This document shows positions 48,847-60,655 of a stretch of DNA of 64,000 bases, piece by piece. Within the stretch, counting starts at the first letter, position 1. Every line of letters starts with the position of its first letter. The notes below the pieces were generated by a model. That model was not told the DNA's origin and ran no database searches. It saw only the letters and a program-made list of their open reading frames with translations. Position numbers and translations under genes: made by a program. The stretch is taken from contig JAQGBZ010000201.1 of NCBI GenBank assembly GCA_034687125.1, positions 51,376 to 115,375 of the forward strand, written 5' to 3'. The stretch comes from Neelides folsomi. Its lineage: Eukaryota; Arthropoda; Collembola; Neelipleona; Neelidae.

Positions 48847-50966
48847 ATGACGTCCGGAGGACAACAGATTGACACAAATTGCATGACTCTGACGAGGTTC
48901 GTGCTTGCAGAGCAAAGAAGAAGAGCTCCAAATGCTAATGGAGATTTAACTCTTCTTCTCTCAACAATTCAATCTGCTGTCAAAGCCATTTCATCAGCTG
49001 TCAGAAAAGCCGGGTTGGCAAAATTGTGAGTTTTGGATTTTTTTAAAATTCTGCATATCTTGCATTAAAAACAACCATACATGAACATTATCAATAAACA
49101 AGTATTTAATATTGCAAATTCTATTGAGTAAATATTTTGAGAAACAAAAAATTGTTTGCATACAAAATTATAATTCAATGCACTCTCATGAACTTGTCCT
49201 TGAGAGAGTCGAGAGTTTAAGCTGGGGATAAGCTGGAATGAGAGTTTGTACATAATGGTACATGTATTGTAAAAAGCATGAATCTTGTATTAATCATTTT
49301 CTGACATCTGCATGGTGTGTATTAGATATGGAATTGCTGGCCAAACGAACATTCAAGGTGAAGAAGTGAAGAAACTGGACGTGCTCTCAAATGACCTTTT
49401 TATCAATCTCATGCGCTCTTCTTACACAACTTGCTTACTCGTCTCGGAGGAAAATGAGAAACATATTGAGGTGAGCTATACGCACTTTGTTTAACTCCTG
49501 CATACCTTTGTTGTATTCACTCACTTGTCAATCAGCGGTTATTAAACAAACATGAATGAATGAGAAAACACGAAAACCCAAAGCAAATAATAAAAAATGT
49601 GTGTTTTGTAATCGTGAATGAGGAACGGATATTTGTATCTACTTACAATAATCACACGTGGTTTATGTATACTATATTTACATTATGTAGTAGTATTTTG
49701 TATGATTAAATATTAATGCTAATTAAATATTTTTGCTATTAGGTCGAGACAGAAAAGCAAGGAAAATATATTGTCTGTTTTGATCCTCTTGATGGATCTT
49801 CCAACATTGATTGCCTTGTTTCAATTGGTTCTATTTTCGGGATTTACAAGTGAGATATATTTACTAAACTTAATCTACTATTATTTTATGTAATCTACCA
49901 ATTTTTCAATAAACTACTCTTTACAATATATAATGTACAAATATTTCATAGTTAATCATATTTACCTAAAACATAAAGTATTAATAAGAAAAATAATTTT
50001 AATAATTAACAATAAAAATTTTTATTTAAAGAAAAATTACAACTGGAGATCCTTCAGTTGAAGATGCTCTTCAGCCAGGAAGAGAATTAATTGCTGCTGG
50101 ATATGCTCTTTATGGTTCTGCTACTGCTCTCGTTCTTTCCACTGGATATGGAGTCAATGAGTTTATGCTTGATCCTGTAAGTACTGACATAATATTTAAA
50201 ATGAGAATTAGGATTAATCCGATCATTATCATAACTGTATCATTATTGATTTTATTGACAAAATCATTTTATGTTATAGGCCATTGGAGAATTCATCTTG
50301 ACTCATGGAGATGTGGTAATTCCGAAAAGAGGAAAGATTTACAGTATCAATGAAGGATATGCGAGTTTGTGGGATCCATCAGTGAAGGAATATATTGAAT
50401 CTAAAAAGTTCCCAACGGTAAATACCAATTAATCTAAATACCTGTAAAAATACTATGTAACATATTACTATTACATATCCCACATACCTAATATGCTTAC
50501 TGTAAATATATAAAAACAATCTTTTGACATTCAATAATCATATTAAATCATAAATCACTAGAAAGGAAAAGCTTATGGTGCAAGATACGTTGGCTCAATG
50601 GTAGCAGATGTTCACAGAACTTTAAAATACGGTGGAATCTTCATGTACCCAGCCACAACTGAATCGCCTAATGGAAAAGTGATATTTATATAAAAATGCT
50701 CATCTTTAAAGAACAATAATTTGATTATATTTATTATCAATTGATTCGTTATTCTAATCTCATTAAATTATAAATTGTAGCTCCGTCTTCTCTATGAATG
50801 CATCCCGATGAGTTTCATTATGGAACAAGCTGGGGGCTTGGCTTCAACAGGTAAAATGAGAATTCTCGACATCATTCCAAAAGCAATTCACGAACGAGCG
50901 CCAATCTTCCTTGGATCTCCTGATGATGTCAATGATTTCATCGATATTGCAAAAAGACATGAATAA
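48847..50966 (+). CDS. FBP1: Fructose-1,6-bisphosphatase
   Basis: Cytosolic gluconeogenic enzyme that hydrolyses fructose 1,6-bisphosphate to fructose 6-phosphate. Seven exons: 48847-49025, 49326-49470, 49743-49849, 50032-50176, 50280-50417, 50562-50678, 50781-50966; 338 aa, close to the usual family length. The N-terminal part has the expected AMP-site helices ([11 protein letters not shown]...[21 protein letters not shown]). The metal and catalytic motif [11 protein letters not shown] starts at residue 122. [36 protein letters not shown] and [15 protein letters not shown] follow, covering the sugar-phosphate site. All are intact. A polyadenylation signal lies at 51025. Confidence 0.96.
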
Positions 50967-51288
50967 GAAACATCAAATGTCTTATAATTTATAGTCTTTA
51001 GATATAATTGTGATTGTAAAGCACAATAAATCTTGCCATCAAATGAACAAATTCAAATCAACTTATAATTACAACTTAATAATAAAATAATACAGAGTTT
51101 TTCAATAAATTAAAAATTAGTTTGTAGACCAATAAAACAAAATTGCAAAATTAATGCTGTGTTTATTCTCTAACTAAATCGCATATTTTTTATTTTAATT
51201 ATTAAATTAATCGATTAATCGATAATTTTATAATAGTAAATATCTGGATTTGGGGCTTTATTTAATTTCAATATCAATATTGTGTAAT
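50967..51288. other. Convergent intergenic region FBP1 / secreted helical protein
   Basis: AT-rich; contains the FBP1 polyadenylation signal (AATAAA at 51025-51030). No other feature is seen. Confidence 0.6.
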
Positions 51289-52659
51289 TTACTTCAATTG
51301 GTTTTTTTCAAGAATTGCTTCGATCACTTCTCTGAAAGGAGTCGTAATTGAAAATCCATCCACAAGCCCAAGTTCAATTCTTTCGTCAGCGTCAATTTTA
51401 AATTCCCCTTCAACGTTCGTCGCAATGTATTTCAAATCAACTGACAATTTGTAAATTAAAATGTCAAGTGTATTAGAAGATGATTCAAAGATTCTCAAAA
51501 GGTCTTTTAATGAAATCCCAAGGTGTTCTTCAATGATTTCTTCATCGGTTTTCCTAGGGTGCTTTTCTTTTTTACTTTCCTCTTTAATTAACCCGAGAAC
51601 TGGTGAAAGCGTTTCAGCAATTGGATCAAGACTTTCCATTGTGGCAGCGTCAGCTTCTTCGAAAATCTCATCAAGAATGTTCGTTCCATCAAAATCGCCA
51701 TTTTTAAATATCTCGTCCAAGTCTTTAATTGTTTCGCTCATAATTCCATTAAAACCCAAATAAGCAAAAACAGCTTTCTCCACCAAAGCCATTGGTTCAA
51801 TTCCCAAAACTTGGCCAACTTCTTCAGCTCCATTTCTTCCATTTTTATTCATTTGGGTTTCATTTTTGAGAAATGGTCTTTTAATATCATCAACATTTGG
51901 AATAATTAAGCCTAATAAGAAATAATAAAATAAAATCAGAATATTTAGAAATATTACAAGATTTAATTTTTTGATATTTTTTCTATAATTGAATAATAAT
52001 TATTTCTGAATTCGCAAATTTGTATAATTTAGAATATTTATTTTACCTAACATTCTTAGTAAAGGTTCCATAAGATGTTGAGCCGCAATAATTGAATTTT
52101 GTATAATGTCGTTAATGGCTTCCGCCGCCGGGCCATCAAGTTCTTTCGATACTTCTAAAAGTTGTTCATAAGTCAGTTGGACCAATTCCTCAGTTTTTCG
52201 AAGAACTTCGGTAATGTTGGTCAAGAATTCTTGAAGGGTATAACCAAGAATGGCATAAATAATATCAGACACAAAATCTCTTGATCCAGCTTGAACTGTA
52301 TGAGAGGAAATGAGAGGAACAACTTTGTCAAGTTCATCTTGAATCGGCTTTAAGATGTTCAACGCTTGAACGAGAGCTTTTAAAATAATTTCCGCAATTT
52401 TGTCCTTAACGCTTTCATCCACAGATTCCAACACTTTCTCAAGATCTATCACAGCGTCATGAACTAAAAAATCCAAACCCTTCATTGTTGTGTCAATTTG
52501 TTTCACAAATTCTCCAGTTTTCATTTTTAAATGTTGTTCAATTAAATCAGCAAACCAATCCATTGGGACATTTTTATTAATGGAACTTTTCTTATTAATT
52601 GGAAAAATTAGCGCGGCAGTGGAAACTCCAATTATTAGGAAGAAAGTGAAAACCCTCAT
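51289..52659 (-). CDS. Secreted alpha-helical protein, unknown family
   Basis: Two exons, 52659-52047 and 51911-51289, join in phase to 411 aa. The start at 52659 gives a clear signal peptide (MRVFTFFLIIGVSTAALIFP). An in-frame ATG at 52692 would bury it behind 11 polar residues. The mature protein is predicted to be almost wholly amphipathic helix, with no cysteine pattern and few Trp. Exon 1 and exon 2 each contain an (A/I)xLG(Y/F) segment followed by a long helix (YAILGYTLQEFLTNITEVLR; AYLGFNGIMSETIKDLDEIF). This hints at an internal duplication with one copy per exon (inference). It could be a haemolymph or lipid-binding type protein, or an arthropod allergen-like protein, but I see no diagnostic motif and assign no function. 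Confidence 0.75.
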
Positions 52660-53720
52660 TGTAAGAGAAATCAGAGATGCTCTGCTACTCAAACGGGAAG
52701 GATGTTATGAAATGATTAAAAAAAATGCCAATTATAGTTAAGTACATGCAATTATGGTATATTCAATTATGTTTAAAAACTTGAACGTTTATTGTGAAAT
52801 CTTATATAAATCGTTCACATAAGTCATACCTGAATCATTGAATACAAATCATTGTATAAGTATTCTAGAATATGAATACGAATATCTTATCAGTGATTTA
52901 TATAGAAATACGAAATGTATGTATGTATGTAAATGGAATGTATTGGCCGTCAATATTGATTGACTAATCAATACATGTATTATGTATTATTTCTCGCTTT
53001 CACCTATCCCAACATTAAATAATTAGCAAAACCTTCTTGGTCCATTACCAACTTTGAGCCCTGTGAATTGCATGTCGTGAAATGAGCTATAATTAATGAG
53101 AGATTAGATACGGGTATCACAATTAGTCGATATTTGATTAGAATTAAAATAGTAGTGTCAGCAAGGATGAGCGTGTATTTTATATAACAAATTGTTAAAA
53201 ATCTTTTTATATGGATCATACTAAAATATTCCGTCGTTGTTTCATCATGCAATACCTTAATGCTAATAATAATATAAAAGTATTTCGATAGAACTTTATT
53301 TATTTATTTATGAATTTTATAATTTTATGAAACTTTATAAAAATGATATTTACTATAATACTTAAGATAAGTCTATAAGATAAGGCATATACCACCACTA
53401 AATCACACTATATTTTTATTAATACATTTTCTAAATGGGATAATAATGTATTTCTATATTTTATACTTCTAAACTAAAATTACTTAAATTATGAACTTTA
53501 ATATTATAAAATTAATAGTAGTTCTTTGGTTGAAAATTATTGTATCTAAATTAATTAAATTAAATCTAAATTAAAGATCGGTCTTAAACGCCTTACATAT
53601 AACTCATGTATTATTAATATTTCATTAATTGTTTAGAAATTTAGCAATAAACATCTATATCTTAAATATCACAAACTAACAAAGTATCTAGCTTTATACA
53701 CAGGAAAACATATATACCTA
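52660..53720. other. Intergenic region left of the MITE
   Basis: AT-rich, with a short ATGT microsatellite near 52916-52931. I see no gene in it. It holds the promoter of the secreted helical protein at its left end. Confidence 0.5.
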
Positions 53721-54093
53721 CAGTGCATTCACTTCAAATTGTTGTCTGAGTTTGAAAAATCCGCCTAATTATTTCCAGCGATACGAATTTAGTTTGTTGT
53801 AACTTTTAATTGTAGTACATCATATGCAAATTACTTGGTTAAAGAATTTTTTTAAATTATAAACCTTAGTAGAAATTATAAAGTTTATGTTATAAAATAT
53901 TAAGCCGATAACACCGATAGTAGTACATAGAACTTTAAGTGTTTATCACAAATAATAAAGCAATTAAAATGGATTTATATTATTTTATCTTTGCATTACT
54001 ACAATTAAAAGTTACAACAAACTAAATTCGTATCGCTGGAAATAATTAGGCGGATTTTTCAAACTCAGACAACAATTTGAAGTGAATGCACTG
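53721..54093. mobile_element. Foldback MITE of Tc1/mariner type (373 bp)
   Basis: The left arm 53721-53817 and the right arm 53997-54093 are perfect inverted copies of 97 bp with no mismatch. Both outer ends read CAGTGCATTCAC, and each is flanked directly by TA (53719-53720 and 54094-54095), the target-site duplication of Tc1/mariner transposons. The 179-bp core is AT-rich and does not encode a transposase. This is a non-autonomous element. Perfect arms suggest recent insertion or strong hairpin conservation. It lies about 370 bp past the MAP3K7 stop codon. Confidence 0.93.
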
Positions 54094-54466
54094 TAGTCAG
54101 TATAACATATTAAACTAAAACTAAATGAGAATTTAAACATAATTAATATTAATCAATACATTGTCAATAAAATTAAAAGGATCTTTAAAACTAGTCATAA
54201 GAAATAATAAAATGATATTTCTAACATATGATTTCTTTCAATATTATACTTTAAAGCCTATAAAGAAAAGAGTCCTCAATGTTAATTAAGATTTTCTTTG
54301 CGATATCATTCAAATTAACTTATTAATTCTTAGAAAATTGTTTCTTTAATGAATCGAGGTAAAATATTGGATGGACCAATGTAGTAAATGCTATCAATAC
54401 ATTTAATCATTATTTGGATAATTGTGATTGCTTGTGATAAAGTATCTCATTTGTAGAATGAGAAAA
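54094..54466. other. MAP3K7 3' flank
   Basis: AT-rich sequence between the MITE and the MAP3K7 stop codon, probably its 3' UTR. No gene is seen. Confidence 0.5.
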
Positions 54467-57400
54467 TTAACGTCTTGGGACAATGACCCATCCTTGTTCA
54501 GGTTCACCAGGCTGTTCTCTCGGGGGTGTCGTCGTCGAGCTGTTTTTTCGTCCTTTGATGATTTCTAATTGTCTTTTTAAACTTTTCCTTAACTGCACAA
54601 GACTTTCCTATATTTAAAATACATAAAAACGGTTTAAATCTGCAACATTAGAATATAAATTTACAAATTAATGATATTTAATATGTAAAATGTTTGTACA
54701 TTATAAAAAATTGTTAAACTACAACTAATTGAGAAATTCATACATTTTCGCTTTTTAACTCCCTTTCTTCTTTATAAACATCTCGATTCCCGTAAACACC
54801 AAATCGATCTTCGTCGTCTAATTGCTGTTGTAGATTTTGCTTGGCTTGTAATAGACATTGCATCTCAGTTTGTATACGCAAGTAATCTTGTGCAAGCTAT
54901 TTAAATAAATGATAACGTTATTATTTGTATCACACCGAACAAACATTACATTTAAAATTAAAATTTTAAGCTTTTGAATTTTATCTTTTTAGTTCTCTTT
55001 CTTTTGTGATCATAAATACATTTATAAAAAATTTCTAATTACCAATTTGTGATCTTCAAAAATTTTCAATGACTCTGGAATATTTGCTGGGGAAATTGGT
55101 TGAAGTTCTGGATCGAGCATTAAGTATGCATTTTCATATAAGCTATCGCTCCTTTGAGTTTTCTCTGTTGAAATAAAATGCAAAGATCTCAATTTATTTT
55201 CAAAATTTAAACGATTTTCCAATTCATTATTGGAGTTCTCTTCACTCTTTGTTTTATTATTTGCTCCATGGTTCAAATCACTATTGTTCAATCTCCTACT
55301 TTCGCTATTTTGCTGATGTGCACAACTTTCAATTTGGCATATCATTTTAACGAAATTTGGGAATTTTAACTTTTAAATAAGTATTTAATATTTTCATTAA
55401 ATGGTTTCACAATAAAAAATCAATTGGATTAAAGATCTCGTGTAGTTTAATAATGAATCAAGAAGGGTTTAAATTTCCTCAGAGTTCAAAATGCACTAAA
55501 TGGGAGAGTTTTAATGTTTTAAAAAGAGTTATGAGATTTGGAGTATCGTGAGTCTTCGTGTGGAGGAAGTGAAGAACTCACGAGGACTACCTTAACATAT
55601 TTATTATGTTGGTGGAGCTGCGGAGTGACTCCGAGTCTCCCTGTCTCGAAACCATTGGCAAAGGGTTGTTTTGGCAAACTTTCCTGGCATCGGATCTCTT
55701 TCGCATCACTCCGGTGAATCAACGGGGTTTCCCCTCAAAAATCCCCCCACCCCGACTTCATTAAATAACTCATGTTGGACTGGTGAAGTTGAAGACATCC
55801 AAAGGGGACTCGACACAAAATAAACTCCGGGGAAGAAATAAACATCATAACACAAAAGCTCACCGAACGGGGCTCAAAATAAATTCTCTCAATATAAATA
55901 CATATTCCCAATATGTATTCATACCTACATATACCATATACTAAGTGTATCTCAACATCCAACACCTCAAAAACTCATCAGTGTCAGACATTCATACAAG
56001 TCATATATCATTTAACTATTTCCTTATTTTAAAATTGAAAAATTCTAATTCAACACTTTAAGATCCTAATACTTAATACTGAATATTTATATGGTACATA
56101 GGCTAAATGTATGGTATAATATTATGTATTATGAAGTTTCTATTTGAGCTTCACAAACAATTTTTTTATTAAAACTGAAAGGGAATTGAAAGGTTTAAAA
56201 TGAGTTATATTTATACATAAATTGTTCAAACTAACTGAATGTAAATGTAAGACTAAGTGTCTGGTGGTAATATGATTTCTAATGAGAGGTCAAAAATGAC
56301 ACGAGTTGGAAAGATCCCCAGGGAGGGCTTTATAAGAATAATGAGATCTCGGGAAAGAATGTAATTCTTGTGGAATTAGTCATCACAAGGAACTCTCATT
56401 TCTTCCTTATCACTCATTTGAAACTTTGGGAAGATGAGCCAGAATTGGTTGAGAGAATCCGCATTGGGATGTCTGTGATTCATCACCATCTCCATAATAC
56501 AAGATGAGATTGTGAGAGGAAATAGAAATTCCCTGAGAGAAATAGAAATTCGGACTTGTGCCTAAATGTCTACAAGGAGTAACATGAGCATTTGGAGCAA
56601 AAATAGAAACAAGAAACAATTTCCGTTCCGGTTTGTCAATTAAAGTAACATTTAATTTCATATGATAAATAATCCAACTTGTTTTACCTTGATATGAAGA
56701 AGGCCCACGAGAATCCATTTGCTCATTTCTTGGACCAAAATTGAAATCTTGAGTTGTTCCATAAGAAGATGAACGACGATGATTTCCTAATAATTTAATT
56801 TATTATAAATAACATATTTAGCATAACTCATTGCTTACTATCTATAAATTACGATAAATATTTAATTTAACTACAAAATTAATTAAATTTATTCGTATAC
56901 ATCATTATAATTGGATTTTTTTTAATAGTACCTTGTTGGTTCCTATTCGGATTCAAATAGTTTTCTTCAGGAAAAACATCAATTTCAGGATATTCTGAAA
57001 CATTTTGAAGTGATCCAGGAATTTGATTCAAGTCAGTTGAATGTCTTTTGTAAGAGTGTTGATTTCGACTCAAAGGACACCAATTGTGTCCACCAAAGGC
57101 TGTAGATGAAGAAGGCACCGGATCTCGTTGAATTGGCGAGTTATTGCTTGTACTTAAGGAAGGATTCATTGGGCTACTTGGTAAACTCTGAGTTCCGCCT
57201 CGGCCCAATGGAGGAAATTCTCTCGTGTTGTCCAACATTTTCCGAGGACCGAAGATGTGCTGGGCCCAGCCGTAAGAAGATGGATTGGGCGGTTCTGGAC
57301 GACTTGCTTCGTCGCTTCCCCACTGGTTTGGAACTCGATCGGGGTAATTAAACGGAACGTTGGCCGGCTGATGTTTTTCGAAATTCGTAATCAAATGGGA

Positions 57401-59293
57401 CAAATGACCCATAAACCCCAATGACTCTTTCTTTTTGTTCCGAACTCTGGGAGATTTCTGTGGTGGATTATTCGCATTGATTCCAAGTTCATTAATGCTG
57501 GATTGAATAGGAGTCAAACTATGATTATTATTATTCCCAGATTGACTAGAACTATTTGGGAATGTAATTTTGAGTGTTGTGGGCGGAATTGGTTTTTGTC
57601 CATCTCTGTCCAGTTCAGAAGTTTTGGGGGATTCAAAAGCTTCTCTTAATTTTGATACAGGAGTTGGAGCCGCTTGTGTGAGTAAGTCTTCACTCTCTCC
57701 CAATTCCCATTCATCTTTAACTAAAACTTCAAGTGGAGGTAAAATGGTATTATGGGTCAAAGGTGAAGAAGGCAAACTGCCTTGGTTGAATTGGTTGCCA
57801 TTGGGAAAGTTTGTGGGCGAGTTTGAACTATTGACACCATTCATTTGAGGAAGCCTTGGGATCGTGTTGAAATCCTCAGTGACAAAATTTGTATTCCGCT
57901 CTTCGGCATATTCTTCAAGAAATTCGGAAGATTCTGTGTCATAAGGATAATTCCCTTCAAGTTCTTCTTTAACATTGTATTTAATAGGTTCGTCTGCACC
58001 AGGGAAAAGTTCACAAATGTGTGACATAATATTGACGACTCTGTCCATAGGTGGTCTTTTATTTGGATCTTTGTCCCAGCATCTAAAATTACAATTTATT
58101 AGCTAATTGCTCTATTAACTAATTAGCAAAATTAACATTTAAGCATAATTTAGATAATTGTTTTTCATAATTTTATTTCTTACGCAGTCATGAGCTTATC
58201 AATTGGTGGAGCACAATTAGCTGGAAGTGGAGGTCGTGTCCCATTATGAACAGCCCACATGATTCGATAGGCTGGTCCGCCGACTTCATCAAAAGGCTTT
58301 CTTCTGGTTATCACTTCCCAAAGGATTATTCCATAACTGAAGATATCACACTTTTCCGTATAAAGTTGACCTAGAAAATATTCTCACAATTTAATATTTC
58401 ATCATGACATTAAAATACAGAGCAATACATTAAAAAATATAGTGAGCAAATAAAGATAAAAGGCAATAAAATGGATTTGGATCTGACCTTCAAAAACTTC
58501 AGGAGCCATCCAAGCAGCGCTTCCTTTACTATTAGTCATAAAAGTTTGTTTATCACAGGCAGTTCCAAAGTCACAGATCTTGAGGATTGTTCCTCCATTA
58601 ATTAAAAGAAGATTAGGGGGTTTGAGGTCTCTGTGAATTAATGGTTTAGGTTGCATTCCATGAAGATACGAAACGCCTCTTGCTGTCTGCAAAGCCCAAC
58701 TCATCGCATGGGCCGTTTTGTATTCCAATCTCGGAGATCCGTGGAGTACTAAATTTAAATAATAAAATTATGATAAAATTAAAATCTTTCGAACTAATAA
58801 TTTTTAATTAATTATTAATTTGTAAATATCTTAAAGATTTTAAAGTTCCTTATCCAATTATTGTTTAATTTAACTTGCCATTATAGAGAGATCCGCCTTC
58901 TGCATATTCCATGACCAAACATACTGGTTGGGTGCAAGCTCCGTACAATTTCACGATATTCGGATGATTGACCCGAGAAAGCTGACGGATTTCGACGGCA
59001 AAGGCTTTTCTCTCTAAATCGGATTCGATTTTTTTGACAGCGACATATTTCCCTCTCCATCGACCTTTGCAAACAACTCCGAAAGAGCCTTTACCAACAA
59101 CCTTAAATTTTAAACAAAAAATTATTTACCTTTAATAAAACAACCAGTTCGATTTGTAAATTCAATTTATTCGAAATATGAATATAAATCTTACTTTTTG
59201 GTCAGTTATTTCTTTGAAGTCAATCTGCTCAACAAAATTCAGGGAATTGGAATTAGTTGGCGATTCCGGAGATAAATTCACGTTTTGAAACAT
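54467..59293 (-). CDS. MAP3K7: TGF-beta-activated kinase 1 (TAK1)
   Basis: MAP3 kinase of the immune and TGF-beta/JNK pathways, held active by TAB1 and TAB2/3. Exons seen: 59293-59195, 59101-58879, 58748-58488, 58370-58184, 58082-56932, 56786-56688, then 55369-55043, 54896-54744, 54607-54467. The kinase has GKGSFGVV, catalytic Lys56, [11 protein letters not shown] (167-169) and an activation loop with Thr176, Thr179 and Ser184 at the positions of the human activating sites, then [13 protein letters not shown]. The last three exons match the TAK1 C-terminus ([31 protein letters not shown]) with its coiled coil. The 1151-bp exon adds a long Pro/Ser/Asn-rich linker not found in human TAK1. The intron after Asn107 begins with GC. 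The link 56688 to 55369 is unresolved: the left exon ends in phase 1 and the right starts in phase 0, so an exon of 3n+2 bases is missing from my model. Confidence 0.9.
55370..56687 (-). other. Unresolved MAP3K7 interval
   Basis: Between two firm MAP3K7 exons. Two GC-richer blocks (about 55540-55760 and 56270-56690) hold candidate small exons in the needed phase. One lies in the left block and ends AAATATGTTAAG before GTAGTC. The other lies in the right block, after the acceptor TATTTCTCTCAG and before GTATTA. Neither is compelling, and I could not choose between them from sequence alone. Confidence 0.4.
58749..58878 (-). other. GC-AG intron in MAP3K7
   Basis: On the minus strand the exon ends ...TATAATG and the intron opens GCAAGT, the classic strong GC donor, and closes AAATTTAG. 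Splicing here gives the family sequence SLYN-VLHG in frame. Using the nearby GT (four bases further on) shifts the frame and soon meets a stop. Confidence 0.85.
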
Positions 59294-60655
59294 TGCGTCA
59301 CAAGAAATCTACTTCAATTTATTCGAATATCATTTAATATCATTCGAATTTTAAAACTTCAAAACCGGAATATAATCAAATAGAAAATGTCTCATTAAAT
59401 GAGCAATATCAATATTAATTGTCTCACGAAGAACTTTTAATAGCTGTTATTAGTTATTGAAAGACATTTAAAAGTTAACAGTTAATTCGGATCTTCTGCA
59501 ATATTACTGGAACTTTAAAAATTATTGAGTCAATTGGGTTGTTTTAATAATTGTATTGACTAAAGATTAGTCATATTTTAAAATATTATATCTTCTTCAA
59601 ATGTTTAATAAATAAAGAGATAAATTGAAAAATAACAAGAGATAAATTGAGTTTACTCAATTTGCCAAATTCAAGGATTGGGTTTTATCAGGAGACTCTG
59701 TCTGAAGGGAGTTTTTGTATGGGAGTTAGTGGAGTTAATAAGGGAGAATGAATACGATGTGTCTTTAATGACAAATCATAAGTCTTTATTTTTAATTGAA
59801 AAAATAACTGGATTGGGATGGGAAAGGATGAATTGACGAAAAGAAGATCTCGTGAGTTGACGGGATGTTCGAACTCAGGTTCGCACGTGATGTAATTTTA
59901 GTCATCTCTTGCACCCGAGGGCTCCCCATCTCCAATACATACAAAATGCATGCAAATATTATTTATACTACTTACATTCATTATACATATTCCGAATCCA
60001 AAATATTTATGTAAATTTATATTAGATACAGATACATATTCCATATATTCCATATAGATACATGTATAAGCACCAAGTTTAGTCATACACGAATAAAAAA
60101 TACTCAACATGGAATAATTTGTACATTCATATAATCAAGATTAAACGTTGTTTTATTAAAGTAATTTTGTTAAAATACAAAGTTTCGGACGATAAAAATC
60201 GTTCATAGATTTGGTGTAATTCTCCTAATTCAGACATTATTGCATAAGTACACAATCAAATTATAGACAGGAGAGATGATATTGAATTTAATTTTTGGCA
60301 TGATATGAAATGATAGTATGATCATATTAAGCATACAACCTTTATTACCTATACATTTATTATACCATATTGGTATGCTAATGTACTGTATGTAATTTAC
60401 TTATTTACACGCGGATATAGATTGTTAAAATATCGTAAAGTGCGAGAAAGATAAGATTAATAGAATTCAATGATTGTAATGTATTTTTTATATTTCTGTC
60501 ATAAAGACTCGCCACGTTGAATATCCTTGATTTTTAAGCTTCGGGATGATATTAAAAATTGAATATATTGTTAAACCATTTTCACATTTGTCTCATTAAA
60601 GTTATTAAACTCCATTTTAACTGTCTATAATTTTTAAAGTTAATTATTTATTAAA
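59294..60655. other. Divergent intergenic region MAP3K7 / acidic secreted gene
   Basis: About 1.36 kb, mostly AT-rich, with a somewhat GC-richer patch near 59690-59930. No exon, RNA gene or ordered repeat is seen. It presumably holds both promoters. Confidence 0.5.

Noticed and set aside
55519-55722. Minus-strand 67-codon ORF, possible exon of MAP3K7
   Set aside because: It contains a segment in the required phase, but its acceptor lacks a pyrimidine tract and its sequence has no match to TAK1. It is left as one unproven candidate.
59855-59890. GTTCGAAC sequence resembling a tRNA T-loop
   Set aside because: No matching acceptor or D arm within tRNA distance on either strand.
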